A DNA stretch of 64,000 nt from Rhodobacterales bacterium RIFCSPHIGHO2_02_FULL_62_130 (lineage in GTDB: Bacteria > Pseudomonadota > Alphaproteobacteria > Rhodobacterales > Rhodobacteraceae), in assembly GCA_001828855.1 (NCBI GenBank), contig MHZT01000034.1:310001-374000 (forward strand), written 5' to 3'. Made by a program: the position numbers and the translations under genes. The notes below the pieces were generated by a model. That model saw only the letters and a program-made list of their open reading frames with translations. It searched no databases and had not been told where the DNA came from. Positions 1 through 7,077 of the stretch are shown here, in pieces (position 1 is the stretch's first letter; every line of letters begins with the position of its first letter).

Positions 1-861
1 GGTGAGTTCAGCATTACCGACGAGGCGCTGACCGAGATCATCCGCACCTATACCCGCGAAGCCGGTGTGCGGAACCTTGAGCGCGAGATTGCGAAACTCG
101 CCCGCAAGGCGGTGACGCAGATCGTGCAAAAGACCACCAAGACGGTGGAAGTCACCGAGGACAAGCTGGAAGGCTTCCTTGGCGTCAAACGCTATCGCTA
201 TGGTCTGGCCGAGGCGACGGATCAGGTCGGTGTGGTCACCGGACTGGCATGGACCTCAGTCGGCGGCGACCTGCTGCAGATCGAGGCGCTGCGTTTGCCG
301 GGCAAGGGCCGGATGAAGACAACCGGCAAGCTGGGCGATGTGATGAAGGAATCCATTGACGCTGCGGCGTCCTTTGTCCGCTCGATCAGCCCCGAATTGG
401 GGGTGAAGCCGCCGAAGTTCGAAACGATGGACATCCACGTTCACGTCCCCGATGGCGCGACCCCGAAAGACGGGCCTTCGGCGGGTCTGGCGATGGTGAC
501 GGCGATCGTGTCGGTTCTGACCGGGATTCCGGTGCGTAAAGACATCGCCATGACCGGTGAAGTGTCCTTGCGTGGCAATGCGATGGCGATTGGTGGGCTG
601 AAAGAAAAGCTGCTCGCGGCGCTGCGCGGCGGGATCAAGACGGTGTTTATCCCCGAAGAAAACGAAAAGGATCTGACCGAGATTCCCGATAACGTGAAGG
701 CCGGTCTGACCATCATTCCGGTGTCCAACGTGCGCGAAGTGCTGAAGCAGGCATTGGTGCGTCAGCCGGAACCCGTGGAATGGGATGAGGCCGCAGAAGA
801 GGCCGCCGCCGCTGCCCGTGCGCTGGCTGCGGGCAACGTGGCCTCACCCACCGCGCATTAA
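1..861 (+). CDS. lon: Lon protease, C-terminal part (cut by window edge)
   Basis: This is the C-terminal 286 residues of Lon, the ATP-dependent cytoplasmic serine protease that removes misfolded and short-lived regulatory proteins. The frame is open from base 1, so the start, the N-terminal substrate domain and most of the AAA+ ATPase lie outside the window. Visible are the end of the AAA+ lid (ending near the LGVKRYRY segment) and then the whole protease domain. It has the PKDGPSAGL motif, with the catalytic Ser codon at 478-480, and the GGLKEK motif that provides the Lys of the Ser-Lys dyad. The last 25 residues are Ala/Glu-rich. A hairpin terminator follows at once. Nothing looks damaged. 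Confidence 0.97.
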   Translation, partial: GEFSITDEALTEIIRTYTREAGVRNLEREIAKLARKAVTQIVQKTTKTVEVTEDKLEGFLGVKRYRYGLAEATDQVGVVTGLAWTSVGGDLLQIEALRLPGKGRMKTTGKLGDVMKESIDAAASFVRSISPELGVKPPKFETMDIHVHVPDGATPKDGPSAGLAMVTAIVSVLTGIPVRKDIAMTGEVSLRGNAMAIGGLKEKLLAALRGGIKTVFIPEENEKDLTEIPDNVKAGLTIIPVSNVREVLKQALVRQPEPVEWDEAAEEAAAAARALAAGNVASPTAH

Positions 862-878
862 GCGTTTGAAATCAGAAC

Positions 879-907
879 AAAAGGCGCATCCAGTGGCTGC
901 GCCTTTT
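879..907. terminator. Bidirectional terminator between lon and a convergent gene
   Basis: A perfect 10-bp stem (AAAAGGCGCA paired with TGCGCCTTTT) encloses a 9-base loop. It has A-run and T-run flanks on the two sides, so it can end transcripts from lon on the plus strand and from the small membrane protein gene on the minus strand. Confidence 0.85.
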
Positions 908-914
908 GCTTTGG

Positions 915-1340
915 TCAGTGGACGCGCCGCATGGTCAGGCCCAACTTGCCATAATCTACCGCCAGATAGCCCAGCGGCAGTTTGCGGATAGCAGTCGGAT
1001 GCATTACGGCCACATCCTGCGCCATCACACCCTCATAGACCGCAGAGTCACCGATATACCGGTAATGATACAGCGGCAGGCCAAGCCGCGTCGTGCCAAC
1101 CCGCACCACATCGGTTTTCAGCCGCGCATCGCTGGGCGAAACCGACTCGCCGCCCGAAGTCAAAGCGGCCGCAACCACCAGCAGCAAGAGCAACGGCACG
1201 ATCACACCCCCTGCCGAAGAGCTGGCGGCGGCCTCGATCACCTCAGGCTCCATGACCGGCTCGGCGACGCCTCCGGCAAGGCCGAAGCCGACAGAAAAGT
1301 GGATTGCAGCGGTGGAACAAAGAAGCAGGCGTTTCATCAT
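915..1340 (-). CDS. Small exported membrane protein with an S74-like C-terminal domain
   Basis: A 141-residue protein of unknown role. An N-terminal signal-like segment (about 1-22) is followed by a short linker containing AEPVMEPEV, then one strongly hydrophobic segment at about 45-61 (VIVPLLLLLVVAAAL). The C-terminal part (about 69-136) has the look of the peptidase S74 intramolecular chaperone found at the end of phage tail fibres and endosialidases: SDARLK, then LPLYHYRY, GVMAQDV, HPTA and LAVDYGKLG. Ser70 and Lys75 are five apart, the spacing I recall for the self-cleaving Ser-Lys dyad of that family. The first two thirds match the 64-residue protein at 2546-2740. The start follows a GGAGACA ribosome site. 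S74 assignment is from motif reading only. Confidence 0.8.
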   Translation of the reverse strand: MMKRLLLCSTAAIHFSVGFGLAGGVAEPVMEPEVIEAAASSSAGGVIVPLLLLLVVAAALTSGGESVSPSDARLKTDVVRVGTTRLGLPLYHYRYIGDSAVYEGVMAQDVAVMHPTAIRKLPLGYLAVDYGKLGLTMRRVH

Positions 1341-1415
1341 TGTCTCCGATTATGGTTGCACCGGCATCATGCGCCCGCGCGGTCTTTGCGTCAAAGCTGC
1401 ATTTGTCGCATAAAG

Positions 1416-1479
1416 TGACGCGGACTATCTTTTGTTTCTGACGCGGACAGTGCAGGCTGCCACAGTTTCCAATGTGGCA
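1416..1479 (+). promoter_or_regulatory. Direct repeat and leader hairpin upstream of the HU gene
   Basis: The decamer TGACGCGGAC occurs twice, at 1416-1425 and 1439-1448, 23 bases apart (about two helical turns). Just downstream a 7-bp inverted repeat, TGCCACA at 1458-1464 and TGTGGCA at 1473-1479, ends 22 bases before the HU start codon. The region lies between divergent genes, so the repeats could serve either. No function is known to me; protein binding or leader folding is inference. Confidence 0.45.
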
Positions 1480-1501
1480 ACAAACAGGGATAAGAAACGC
1501 G

Positions 1502-1912
1502 ATGGCAACGAAAAAGACGGCTCCAAAAGCGGGTGCAGCCAAGACAGCCAAACCCGAGGCCAAGCCGAAAGCCGCCCTATCGAATGTCGTGCCGATCGCG
1601 GCCGAGCCAAGCGCGGCAGCCGTAGCTGCCACGACCCTGCGCGTGCGCGATCTGGTTGATCGTGTGGCCGAGGCGACAGGTGCGAAAAAGAAAGATGCGC
1701 GCGAGATTGTCGAGGCCACGCTGGCCGCCCTTGGCACCGCGATTGACGCGGGCGATGTGCTAAATCTGCCGCCCCTTGGCAAGCTGCGGGTCAGCCGCGC
1801 GGCAAGCGGGGAAACGGGCGCGGCCACGTTGAAACTGCGTCGTGGCGGAACGGTGAAAGCCAATGAAAAAGCAGACAAAGAGGGTCTTGCAGAGGCCGGA
1901 GAAGACAGCTAA
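1502..1912 (+). CDS. HU family DNA-binding protein with long Ala/Lys N-terminal tail
   Basis: A 136-residue histone-like protein. Residues about 45-118 form an HU/IHF fold: LRVRDLVDRVAEATGAKKKDAREIVEATLAALGTAI in helical pieces, then NLPPLGKLRV and the arm region. The first 43 residues are low-complexity Ala/Lys/Pro (KTAPKAGAAKTAKPEAK type), like eukaryotic H1 tails and the tails seen in some alphaproteobacterial HU-like proteins. It would bind DNA without strict sequence and compact or bend it in the nucleoid. The ATG at 1502 is chosen because it opens the Lys-rich tail and has AGGGATAAG upstream; an in-frame ATG 30 bases earlier lacks this. The usual 90-residue HU is shorter, so this is not the canonical hupB. 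Confidence 0.88.
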   Translation: MATKKTAPKAGAAKTAKPEAKPKAALSNVVPIAAEPSAAAVAATTLRVRDLVDRVAEATGAKKKDAREIVEATLAALGTAIDAGDVLNLPPLGKLRVSRAASGETGAATLKLRRGGTVKANEKADKEGLAEAGEDS

Positions 1913-1925
1913 ACACCGCGCCAAC

Positions 1926-2000
1926 GGGAGATTAGCTCAGTGGTAGAGCGCTTCGTTCACATCGAAGATGTCAGGGGTTCAAATCCCTTATCTCCCACCA
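1926..2000 (+). tRNA. tRNA-Val (anticodon CAC)
   Basis: Seventy-five bases with a 7-bp acceptor stem (GGGAGAT/ATCTCCC), D arm with AGCTCAGTGGTAGAGC, anticodon stem CTTCG/CGAAG and loop TTCACAT, and T arm with GTTCAAATC. CCA is encoded. The anticodon CAC reads GUG valine codons. A second valine tRNA follows 100 bases on. Confidence 0.97.
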
Positions 2001-2007
2001 TCATTTC

Positions 2008-2038
2008 AAAAAGGCGTGCCAAACGGTGCGCCTTTTTT
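2008..2038 (+). terminator. Terminator after tRNA-Val(CAC)
   Basis: AAAAAGGCG ... CGCCTTTTTT forms a stem of about 9 bp, extended by GCC/GGT, with an AAAC-containing loop, and ends in a run of six T. It lies 8 bases after the CCA of the tRNA. Confidence 0.85.
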
Positions 2039-2100
2039 GATTGGGAAGGTCAGTTTCGGGCTTGAACCTTCCCCCTGTGCCGCGCTAAACGAAGCGTGTC

Positions 2101-2176
2101 GGGTGATTAGCTCAGTTGGTAGAGCGTCTCGTTTACACCGAGAATGTCGGGAGTTCGAGTCTCTCATCACCCACCA
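2101..2176 (+). tRNA. tRNA-Val (anticodon TAC)
   Basis: Seventy-six bases: acceptor stem GGGTGAT/ATCACCC, anticodon stem TCTCG/CGAGA with loop TTTACAC, T loop GTTCGAGTC and encoded CCA. Anticodon TAC decodes GUA and, by wobble, other valine codons. Together with the CAC gene upstream it forms a small valine tRNA cluster. Confidence 0.97.
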
Positions 2177-2469
2177 TGAAATCAAGGCCGTGCGCGACGA
2201 AGTTGATGCGACGGACTTGGGATACTCTTCCGCTATCTGACGGTTTCGGAGCGCAGCAAGGTGCAGCGCTATGTGCCGCAGTGGTGGCTGGGATGCGCGG
2301 TATCGAATCAATGCCCCTGCGGCAATCGCGGCTTGCGGACAGCCGGTGACGCCTTGACGCTTTTCGGGCAGGCTGGGGTGATAGGCAGTCAAATTCTGTA
2401 GGAACTGCAGCCATGTCGCAGTCTGACATCGACGGCAGGCTTGTCGGATAATATCGTGAACGAAATGGA
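2177..2469. other. Gene-free segment downstream of tRNA-Val
   Basis: About 290 bases with no gene I can support. One plus-strand frame is open for some 64 codons (about 2207-2401) and reads like ordinary coding composition, but it has no convincing start or ribosome site and no recognisable motif. Position directly 3' of a tRNA gene would suit the scar of an old integration, but no integrase, direct repeat of the tRNA end or mobile gene is visible. Confidence 0.4.
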
Positions 2470-2494
2470 AAAGACCGCCCGTCGGGCGGCCTTT
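2470..2494 (-). terminator. Terminator for the 64-residue membrane protein gene
   Basis: CCGCCC at 2475-2480 and GGGCGG at 2484-2489 form a stem with a GTC loop. On the minus strand it is followed by TCTTTT, so it best terminates the minus-strand gene that ends at 2546. Confidence 0.7.
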
Positions 2495-2545
2495 CGATCT
2501 GTGCCTTGCACATAGGTCCGGTGCGAATCCTATGCCCTGGCGCTT

Positions 2546-2740
2546 TTACCGGGGGTTGTTCGACGACAGCGCGGCCGCCAAAACCAACAGCAGCAGCAGC
2601 GGAACGATGATACCGCCAGCCGAGGACGAGGTTGCCGCAGCGACGACTTCCGGCTCCATCACCGGTTCTGCGATGCCGCCGGCAAAGGCGGAACCGGCGC
2701 AGAGGGTGGCTGCAAGGGCAAGGCCTGCAAGTTTCTTCAT
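2546..2740 (-). CDS. 64-residue exported membrane peptide, paralogue of 915-1340
   Basis: A very small protein: signal peptide (MKKLAGLALAATLCAGSAFA), then GGIAEPVMEPEV, a Ser/Ala linker SSSAGG and a C-terminal hydrophobic helix (IIVPLLLLLVLAAAL) ending SSNNPR. The block from GG to the end of the helix is nearly identical to the corresponding part of the larger protein at 915-1340, but the S74-like domain is absent. ATG at 2740 is chosen over an earlier in-frame ATG because it starts the signal peptide and has TTGGGGAGAT in front. If the signal is cleaved, the product is a short peptide anchored by one C-terminal helix. Function unknown. Confidence 0.8.
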   Translation of the reverse strand: MKKLAGLALAATLCAGSAFAGGIAEPVMEPEVVAAATSSSAGGIIVPLLLLLVLAAALSSNNPR

Positions 2741-2982
2741 GACTATCTCCCCAAAATGAGAAAGGAATTTGCGTGATCGCGGTCTTGACTGTCGCACAGG
2801 TTTGCTAACCCGCAAGCCTGACCTGCTGGGATTTTCATGTTAAGATTCGGAAGAGTTTTTTCTGCAACAGCCATTCGGGTGCAGAAGATTGGCCGTATCT
2901 GCAGAGTATCTGTGCGGGAAAGCGCCTTGTTCCATAGCCTTTATCGACCACATTAAACCTCAAGAGCATAAGGAACACCTGA

Positions 2983-3921
2983 ATGAGCTGGAACCCGATC
3001 CTCGACCCGTCCATCCCGATGGGCGACGCTATTGATGCCATCGAGACCGTTATTGTTGCCCGCGCCCGTGATCTGGGCGGGTTCGAGGTGCGGCGCGCGC
3101 TGCCCTCGGTCAAGAGGCAAATGGTCGGGCCGTTCATCTTCTTTGACCAGATGGGTCCGGCCGAATTCCTGACGGGGCAGGGTGTAGATGTACGCCCGCA
3201 CCCGCATATCGGTCTGGCCACAGTGACCTATCTTCTCAAGGGCAAGATGCACCATCGGGATTCGCTTGGCACCGATGCCTGGATCGAACCGGGCGAGGTG
3301 AATCTGATGCTGGCGGGGCGCGGCATCACCCATTCCGAGCGCACCGATGGCGCGGTGCGGCAGGCTCCGGCCAGCCTGTTCGGGTTGCAGACCTGGCTGG
3401 CGTTGCCCAAGGATCAGGAAGATTCCGCCGCCGATTTCCGCAACCTTGCCGCCGGGGCGCTGCCGGTTCTGGAGGGCGAGGGCAAGACGGTGCGGCTGAT
3501 TCTGGGCGATGCCTGGGGCGCGAAAGTGCCGATGCAACTGCCCTCGGAAACCTTTTACGCCGATGCCACCCTTGCCCCTCATGCCGCGATTCCTTTGCCG
3601 GATAATCATGAAGACAGAGGGGTTTACGTGATTTCCGGCGAGGTATCGCAGGGCGGGCAGGCCTATGGTGCAGGGACGATGCTGGTGTTTCGCCCCGGTG
3701 ATGCGATCTCGGTCAAGGCGGGGGGGCAGGGCGCGCGGATCATGCTGCTGGGCGGGGCGACGATGGATGGGCCGCGCCATATCTGGTGGAATTTCGTGGC
3801 CTCGTCGCAGGACCGTATCGAGGCCGCGAAAGAGGCATGGCGGGCCGGAGATTGGGCGCATGGGCGGTTCCAGCTGCCCCCCGGCGACCATGATGAATTC
3901 ATCCCCGCACCAGAACATTGA
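2983..3921 (+). CDS. Pirin family protein
   Basis: A 312-residue bicupin of the pirin family, cytoplasmic, with a metal site in the N-terminal cupin. The predicted ligands are His73 and His75 (motif PHPHIGLATVTYLLKG), His117 and Glu119 (GRGITHSE), in the same pattern as human pirin and E. coli YhhW. Some members have quercetin 2,3-dioxygenase activity; others act as redox-sensing partners, and the substrate here cannot be told. A C-terminal pirin domain (about 175-290) follows. Length is normal. It stands alone between an unrelated small gene and a tRNA pair. Confidence 0.93.
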   Translation: MSWNPILDPSIPMGDAIDAIETVIVARARDLGGFEVRRALPSVKRQMVGPFIFFDQMGPAEFLTGQGVDVRPHPHIGLATVTYLLKGKMHHRDSLGTDAWIEPGEVNLMLAGRGITHSERTDGAVRQAPASLFGLQTWLALPKDQEDSAADFRNLAAGALPVLEGEGKTVRLILGDAWGAKVPMQLPSETFYADATLAPHAAIPLPDNHEDRGVYVISGEVSQGGQAYGAGTMLVFRPGDAISVKAGGQGARIMLLGGATMDGPRHIWWNFVASSQDRIEAAKEAWRAGDWAHGRFQLPPGDHDEFIPAPEH

Positions 3922-4002
3922 AAAAGCAGCGGAACACGTCTTGACGCCGCCGGACCCCTTGCGTAATACCCCACCACACCCGGGCAACCGGGGGACAAAA
4001 GC

Positions 4003-4079
4003 GCGGTGGTAGCTCAGTTGGTTAGAGTACCGGCCTGTCACGCCGGGGGTCGCGGGTTCGAGCCCCGTCCACCGCGCCA
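4003..4079 (+). tRNA. tRNA-Asp (anticodon GTC), copy 1
   Basis: Seventy-seven bases: acceptor GCGGTGG/CCACCGC, D loop AGCTCAGTTGGTTAGAG, anticodon stem CCGGC/GCCGG with loop CTGTCAC, T loop GTTCGAGCC, encoded CCA. The sequence is identical to the second copy 109 bases downstream. Confidence 0.97.
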
Positions 4080-4111
4080 CTTGTCCCCAAGATGCCCGTG
4101 ATGTGAAAAGC

Positions 4112-4188
4112 GCGGTGGTAGCTCAGTTGGTTAGAGTACCGGCCTGTCACGCCGGGGGTCGCGGGTTCGAGCCCCGTCCACCGCGCCA
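4112..4188 (+). tRNA. tRNA-Asp (anticodon GTC), copy 2
   Basis: Identical to copy 1 over all 77 bases. The identity also covers the AAAAGC directly before it, which fits a recent tandem duplication of a unit of about 109 bases. Confidence 0.97.
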
Positions 4189-4249
4189 TTTCACTCATAT
4201 ACATTTTCCTGAATGTGATGTAGGGTCCGGCAAAACAACCGGAGCCATC

Positions 4250-4468
4250 ATGTCTATTATCGACCAGATCCCGCTGAATATTTTGATCATCGCCTGCCTG
4301 ACCCTTGGTCTGGCCCCGTTCCTGCCCGAGCCGCATATCTGGGAAAAGCTTAAGATGCTGGTGGCGGGAAATCTGGTGAAGCCGATCGATATCTTCGATC
4401 TGCTGATGCATGCAGCACCTTTCGCGGTGCTGGCCGCGAAACTGCTGCGCCGCGTCGTAACCGGTTAA
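4250..4468 (+). CDS. Small two-helix membrane protein
   Basis: Seventy-two residues with two hydrophobic segments, about 7-23 (IPLNILIIACLTLGLAP) and 52-67 (LLMHAAPFAVLAAKLL), joined by a loop with PHIWEKLKMLVAG. Such short proteins are common in Proteobacteria and are often auto-labelled RND transporter, although they are far too small to be one; I assign no function. ATG at 4250 has GGAGCC just upstream. The gene sits 61 bases after tRNA-Asp and faces a convergent acetyltransferase. Confidence 0.8.
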   Translation: MSIIDQIPLNILIIACLTLGLAPFLPEPHIWEKLKMLVAGNLVKPIDIFDLLMHAAPFAVLAAKLLRRVVTG

Positions 4469-4589
4469 GATCGCAGGCTTAATCGGGGAAATTGCAGCCA
4501 GATGCGCTGTATTTTCCCCGTAGCTTTGCCGTGGTGTATCCGTGACCACAGGCCAGCCCCGCCCGCGGCGTTAACCATAGCCCGCCGAA

Positions 4590-5033
4590 TCACAGCACCA
4601 GCCGATAGCGGATATGGCCGTCGTCCTGCACAAAGCTGTCATAAAGCCTGCGCGCGGTTTCATTGCTGGCATCGGTGTTCCAATAGAGCCGCTGCCAGCC
4701 CTGTCGCCGCGCCAGCGCGATCAGATCCTCGATCAGCGCCCGCCCCACACCACCGCCGCGCGCGGCAGGGTCCACGAACAGATCCTCCAGATAACAATCA
4801 TCGCCCATCACCCATGTCGAGGGATGATGCTGATGGATCGCAAAGCCCAGCACCCGATCCCCGTCCACCGCCAGCCGTGCCTTCAGCGCATTGGCAGGGT
4901 CCATCAGCCGCGCCCATGTGAACGCAGTCACCGCAGGGTCCAGAGTGACCTCGTAATAGGCCAGAAACCCGTCCCAAAGCCTGCGCCACGCCGACTCGTC
5001 CGCAGCCACGCAATCCCGTATCGTCAAGGCCAT
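4590..5033 (-). CDS. GNAT family N-acetyltransferase
   Basis: A 147-residue single-domain acetyltransferase. The acetyl-CoA pyrophosphate loop is ARGGGVGRAL at about 91-100, preceded by the strand YLEDLFVDP and followed by LYWNTDASNETARRLYDS, a layout typical of diamine/aminoglycoside-like GNAT enzymes. The acceptor cannot be deduced. The chosen ATG (5033) follows AAGGGGAAG; an in-frame ATG five codons earlier is the ATG at the end of an intergenic repeat (5044-5075). It is preceded on the same strand by the M20 dipeptidase gene, 83 bases away. Confidence 0.9.
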   Translation of the reverse strand: MALTIRDCVAADESAWRRLWDGFLAYYEVTLDPAVTAFTWARLMDPANALKARLAVDGDRVLGFAIHQHHPSTWVMGDDCYLEDLFVDPAARGGGVGRALIEDLIALARRQGWQRLYWNTDASNETARRLYDSFVQDDGHIRYRLVL

Positions 5034-5043
5034 CGCCTTCCCC

Positions 5044-5099
5044 TTCATCTTGGCAAAAATACTCTCGGGAGGGTTCGGGAGGGCAGACAGCCCTCCCGA
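5044..5099 (-). repeat. Stem-loop plus box element upstream of the acetyltransferase
   Basis: Read on the minus strand, a perfect 10-bp hairpin (TCGGGAGGGC/GCCCTCCCGA, 5075-5099, loop TGTCT) is followed by a box that contains GAGAGTATTTTTGCCAAGATGAA-like sequence (5044-5075). The box is intermediate between the two repeat types seen elsewhere in the window: it has the CCAAGATGAA end of one type and the TATTTTTGC centre of the other. The hairpin loop is the same as in the element after lpdA. Confidence 0.75.
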
Positions 5100-5116
5100 C
5101 GCCTGCCAAGCAGGCC

Positions 5117-6487
5117 TCAGGCCAGCCGCGCCAGCACCCTTGCCCATGACCGGATGCCCTTGTGGAAACATTCCAGATCATATTTCTCGTTCGGGGAGTG
5201 GATCTGGTCATCGTCACGGCCAAAGCCGATCAGCATGGCGTCCATATCGAGATAGGTCTTGAAATAGCCTGCAATCGGGATCGAGCCGCCGCAGCCGACA
5301 TAGGCAGCGGGGATGCCCCATTCCTCGGTCAGCGCGGCGCGGGCGGCCTCGAAGGCCGGATTGGCAATCGACATCACGCCTGCGGGGGAATTGCCGTGGC
5401 CGTCGAACTCGACGCGGCAATCGGCGGGAAGCTGGTCTTGCACCCATGTGCGGAAATGGTCGCGGATGGCGAAAGGGTCTTGCTCGCCCACAAGGCGGAA
5501 CGACACTTTGGCATGGGCTTCGGCGGGCAGAACGGTTTTGAAGCCGTCGCCGGTATAGCCGCCCCAGATGCCGTTGATCTCGGCGGTGGGGCGCGACCAG
5601 ATCATTTCCAAGGGCGTGCGGTCCTGCTCGCCTGCTGGCACGGACAGCCCGACATCGCCCAGAAATTTCGCATGGTCAAAGGCCAGCGATTGCCACTGGG
5701 CGCGGATCGTGTCGGGCAGTTCGGTGACGCCATCATAGAAATGCGGGATGGTGATGCGGCCTGTGGCATCGGTCATATTGGCAAGGATTTTCGACAGCAC
5801 GCGGATGGGGTTGGCCGCCGCCCCGCCATACATGCCCGAATGCAGGTCTTTGTTGGGGCCGTGGATGGTCAATTCCTCACCCAGCAACCCGCGCAGCATG
5901 GTGGTGATGGCGGGGGTGGTCGATTCGAACAGGCCGGTGTCACAGATCAGTGCGATGTCGGCGCGCAGTTCGGCGGCATTTTCCTGCATGAAGGGGATCA
6001 GGCTGGGCGAGCCGGATTCTTCCTCGCCCTCAAGGAAGATCGTCAGTTTGCCGGGCAGGCTGCCATGCACGGCTTTCCAGGCGCGGCAGGCCTCAAGGAA
6101 GGTCATCAACTGGCCCTTGTCATCCGCCGCCCCGCGCGCGCGGATGACGCGGCCTGCAGGGGTGTCCTGAATTTCGGGATCGAACGGATCACGGTCCCAC
6201 AGGGACAGCGGATCGACGGGCTGCACGTCATAATGGCCGTAGAACATCAGGTGCCGCTCACCTGTGCCGCCATGCGCCACCACCATCGGATGCCCCGGCG
6301 TGGGGCGGCTTGAGGCTTCGAACCCCAGCGCTTTCAGGTCTTCAACCAGCCAGTCGGCGGCGCGGGCGCAGTCGGGCTTGTAGGCGGGATCGGTGGAAAT
6401 CGACGGGATTCGCAAAAGCTCCAGCAGGCGCTCAAGCGCTTGCGGAAGGGTGTCGTCGATGCGGGTTAGAACGGCCTCGAGGGTCAT
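5117..6487 (-). CDS. M20 family dipeptidase
   Basis: A 456-residue zinc peptidase of the M20 family, close in layout to cytosolic non-specific dipeptidases/carnosinases. The metal and catalytic motifs are present: FYGHYDVQP (His85, Asp87), RGAADDKGQ (bridging Asp about 122) and EGEEESGS (catalytic Glu and ligand near 155-157). A dimerisation (lid) domain lies between about 190 and 310 and a last ligand in the C-terminal segment. It would cleave short peptides in the cytoplasm. ATG 6487 follows GGAGACACC. Length is normal for the group. Confidence 0.92.
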   Translation of the reverse strand: MTLEAVLTRIDDTLPQALERLLELLRIPSISTDPAYKPDCARAADWLVEDLKALGFEASSRPTPGHPMVVAHGGTGERHLMFYGHYDVQPVDPLSLWDRDPFDPEIQDTPAGRVIRARGAADDKGQLMTFLEACRAWKAVHGSLPGKLTIFLEGEEESGSPSLIPFMQENAAELRADIALICDTGLFESTTPAITTMLRGLLGEELTIHGPNKDLHSGMYGGAAANPIRVLSKILANMTDATGRITIPHFYDGVTELPDTIRAQWQSLAFDHAKFLGDVGLSVPAGEQDRTPLEMIWSRPTAEINGIWGGYTGDGFKTVLPAEAHAKVSFRLVGEQDPFAIRDHFRTWVQDQLPADCRVEFDGHGNSPAGVMSIANPAFEAARAALTEEWGIPAAYVGCGGSIPIAGYFKTYLDMDAMLIGFGRDDDQIHSPNEKYDLECFHKGIRSWARVLARLA

Positions 6488-6618
6488 GGTGTCTCCGATA
6501 CGGACCAGTCGTCAGATTGTGATTGGCGGGGCCAAGCCTAGCAGCAGGGTGGGGACTGTCCAGTCCGGCCCGATGCGGCTAGATTGCGCCACGATTCGAT
6601 ATGATAAGGAACGACGGA

Positions 6619-7017
6619 ATGCGGGCGATGATGGCAGCGGTTTTCGGGCTTGGGCTGATGGGCGGGATCGCCGCAGCGCAAGACGTGCTGACCGAAGTGG
6701 CGACTTTGGGCGGATCGACCGTGACGTTGCATGTGCATGGCTTTCTGTCCGAACAAGAACTGGCCACTTTGCGCGTGATCGGCACCAATGAAGAGGCGCT
6801 GAAGCTGTTCGTGGTCAGCGACAAGGGCCATGCCGCGATTGCGGTGTCGCCCGAGGATGGCTTTATCCGTGACGGCGCGCCTGTGGCATCGGCCATTGCA
6901 GTGGCTGATTTGCCGGATGCCGAAACCGCCAAGGCCGATGCGCTGGCCGCTTGCGACGCAGCGCGCAATGGGGCTTCGCCTTGTGTGATCTTGCTGCAGG
7001 TCAGCCCTGCAAGCTAG
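6619..7017 (+). CDS. Exported protein of unknown function
   Basis: A 132-residue protein with a cleavable signal peptide (MRAMMAAVFGLGLMGGIAAAQ) and no other membrane segment, so it is probably periplasmic. The mature part has alternating strands (TVTLHVHGFLSEQELATLRVI, LKLFVVSDKGHAAIAVSPEDG) and two Cys near the end (ALAACDAARNGASPCVILL) that could form a disulfide. I do not recognise a family. ATG 6619 is chosen over 6601 because AAGGA lies 8 bases upstream and the signal peptide then starts correctly. It precedes hemA but is separated from it by a terminator. Confidence 0.75.
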   Translation: MRAMMAAVFGLGLMGGIAAAQDVLTEVATLGGSTVTLHVHGFLSEQELATLRVIGTNEEALKLFVVSDKGHAAIAVSPEDGFIRDGAPVASAIAVADLPDAETAKADALAACDAARNGASPCVILLQVSPAS

Positions 7018-7040
7018 GTCAGGCGGAAAACCTGTCTTCG

Positions 7041-7063
7041 GGGGGCGACAATTCGCCCCCTTT
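7041..7063 (+). terminator. Terminator between the exported-protein gene and hemA
   Basis: GGGGGCGA and TTCGCCCCC form an 8-bp stem with a four-base loop, followed by TTTCG. It isolates hemA from the upstream gene. Confidence 0.75.
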
Positions 7064-7077
7064 CGCATTTGCCATGC

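Noticed and set aside
915-1340. S74-like domain as a sign of a prophage
   Set aside because: No capsid, tail, integrase or lysis gene is nearby; neighbours are lon, HU and tRNA genes, and a paralogue without the domain is present.
2500-2540. tRNA-like T-arm (CATAGG...CCTATG with GTGCGAATCC)
   Set aside because: The loop is too long, and no anticodon arm, D arm or acceptor stem can be built around it.
4250-4468. RND transporter label for the 72-residue membrane protein
   Set aside because: RND pumps have about 1000 residues and twelve helices; this protein has two helices and no RND motif.
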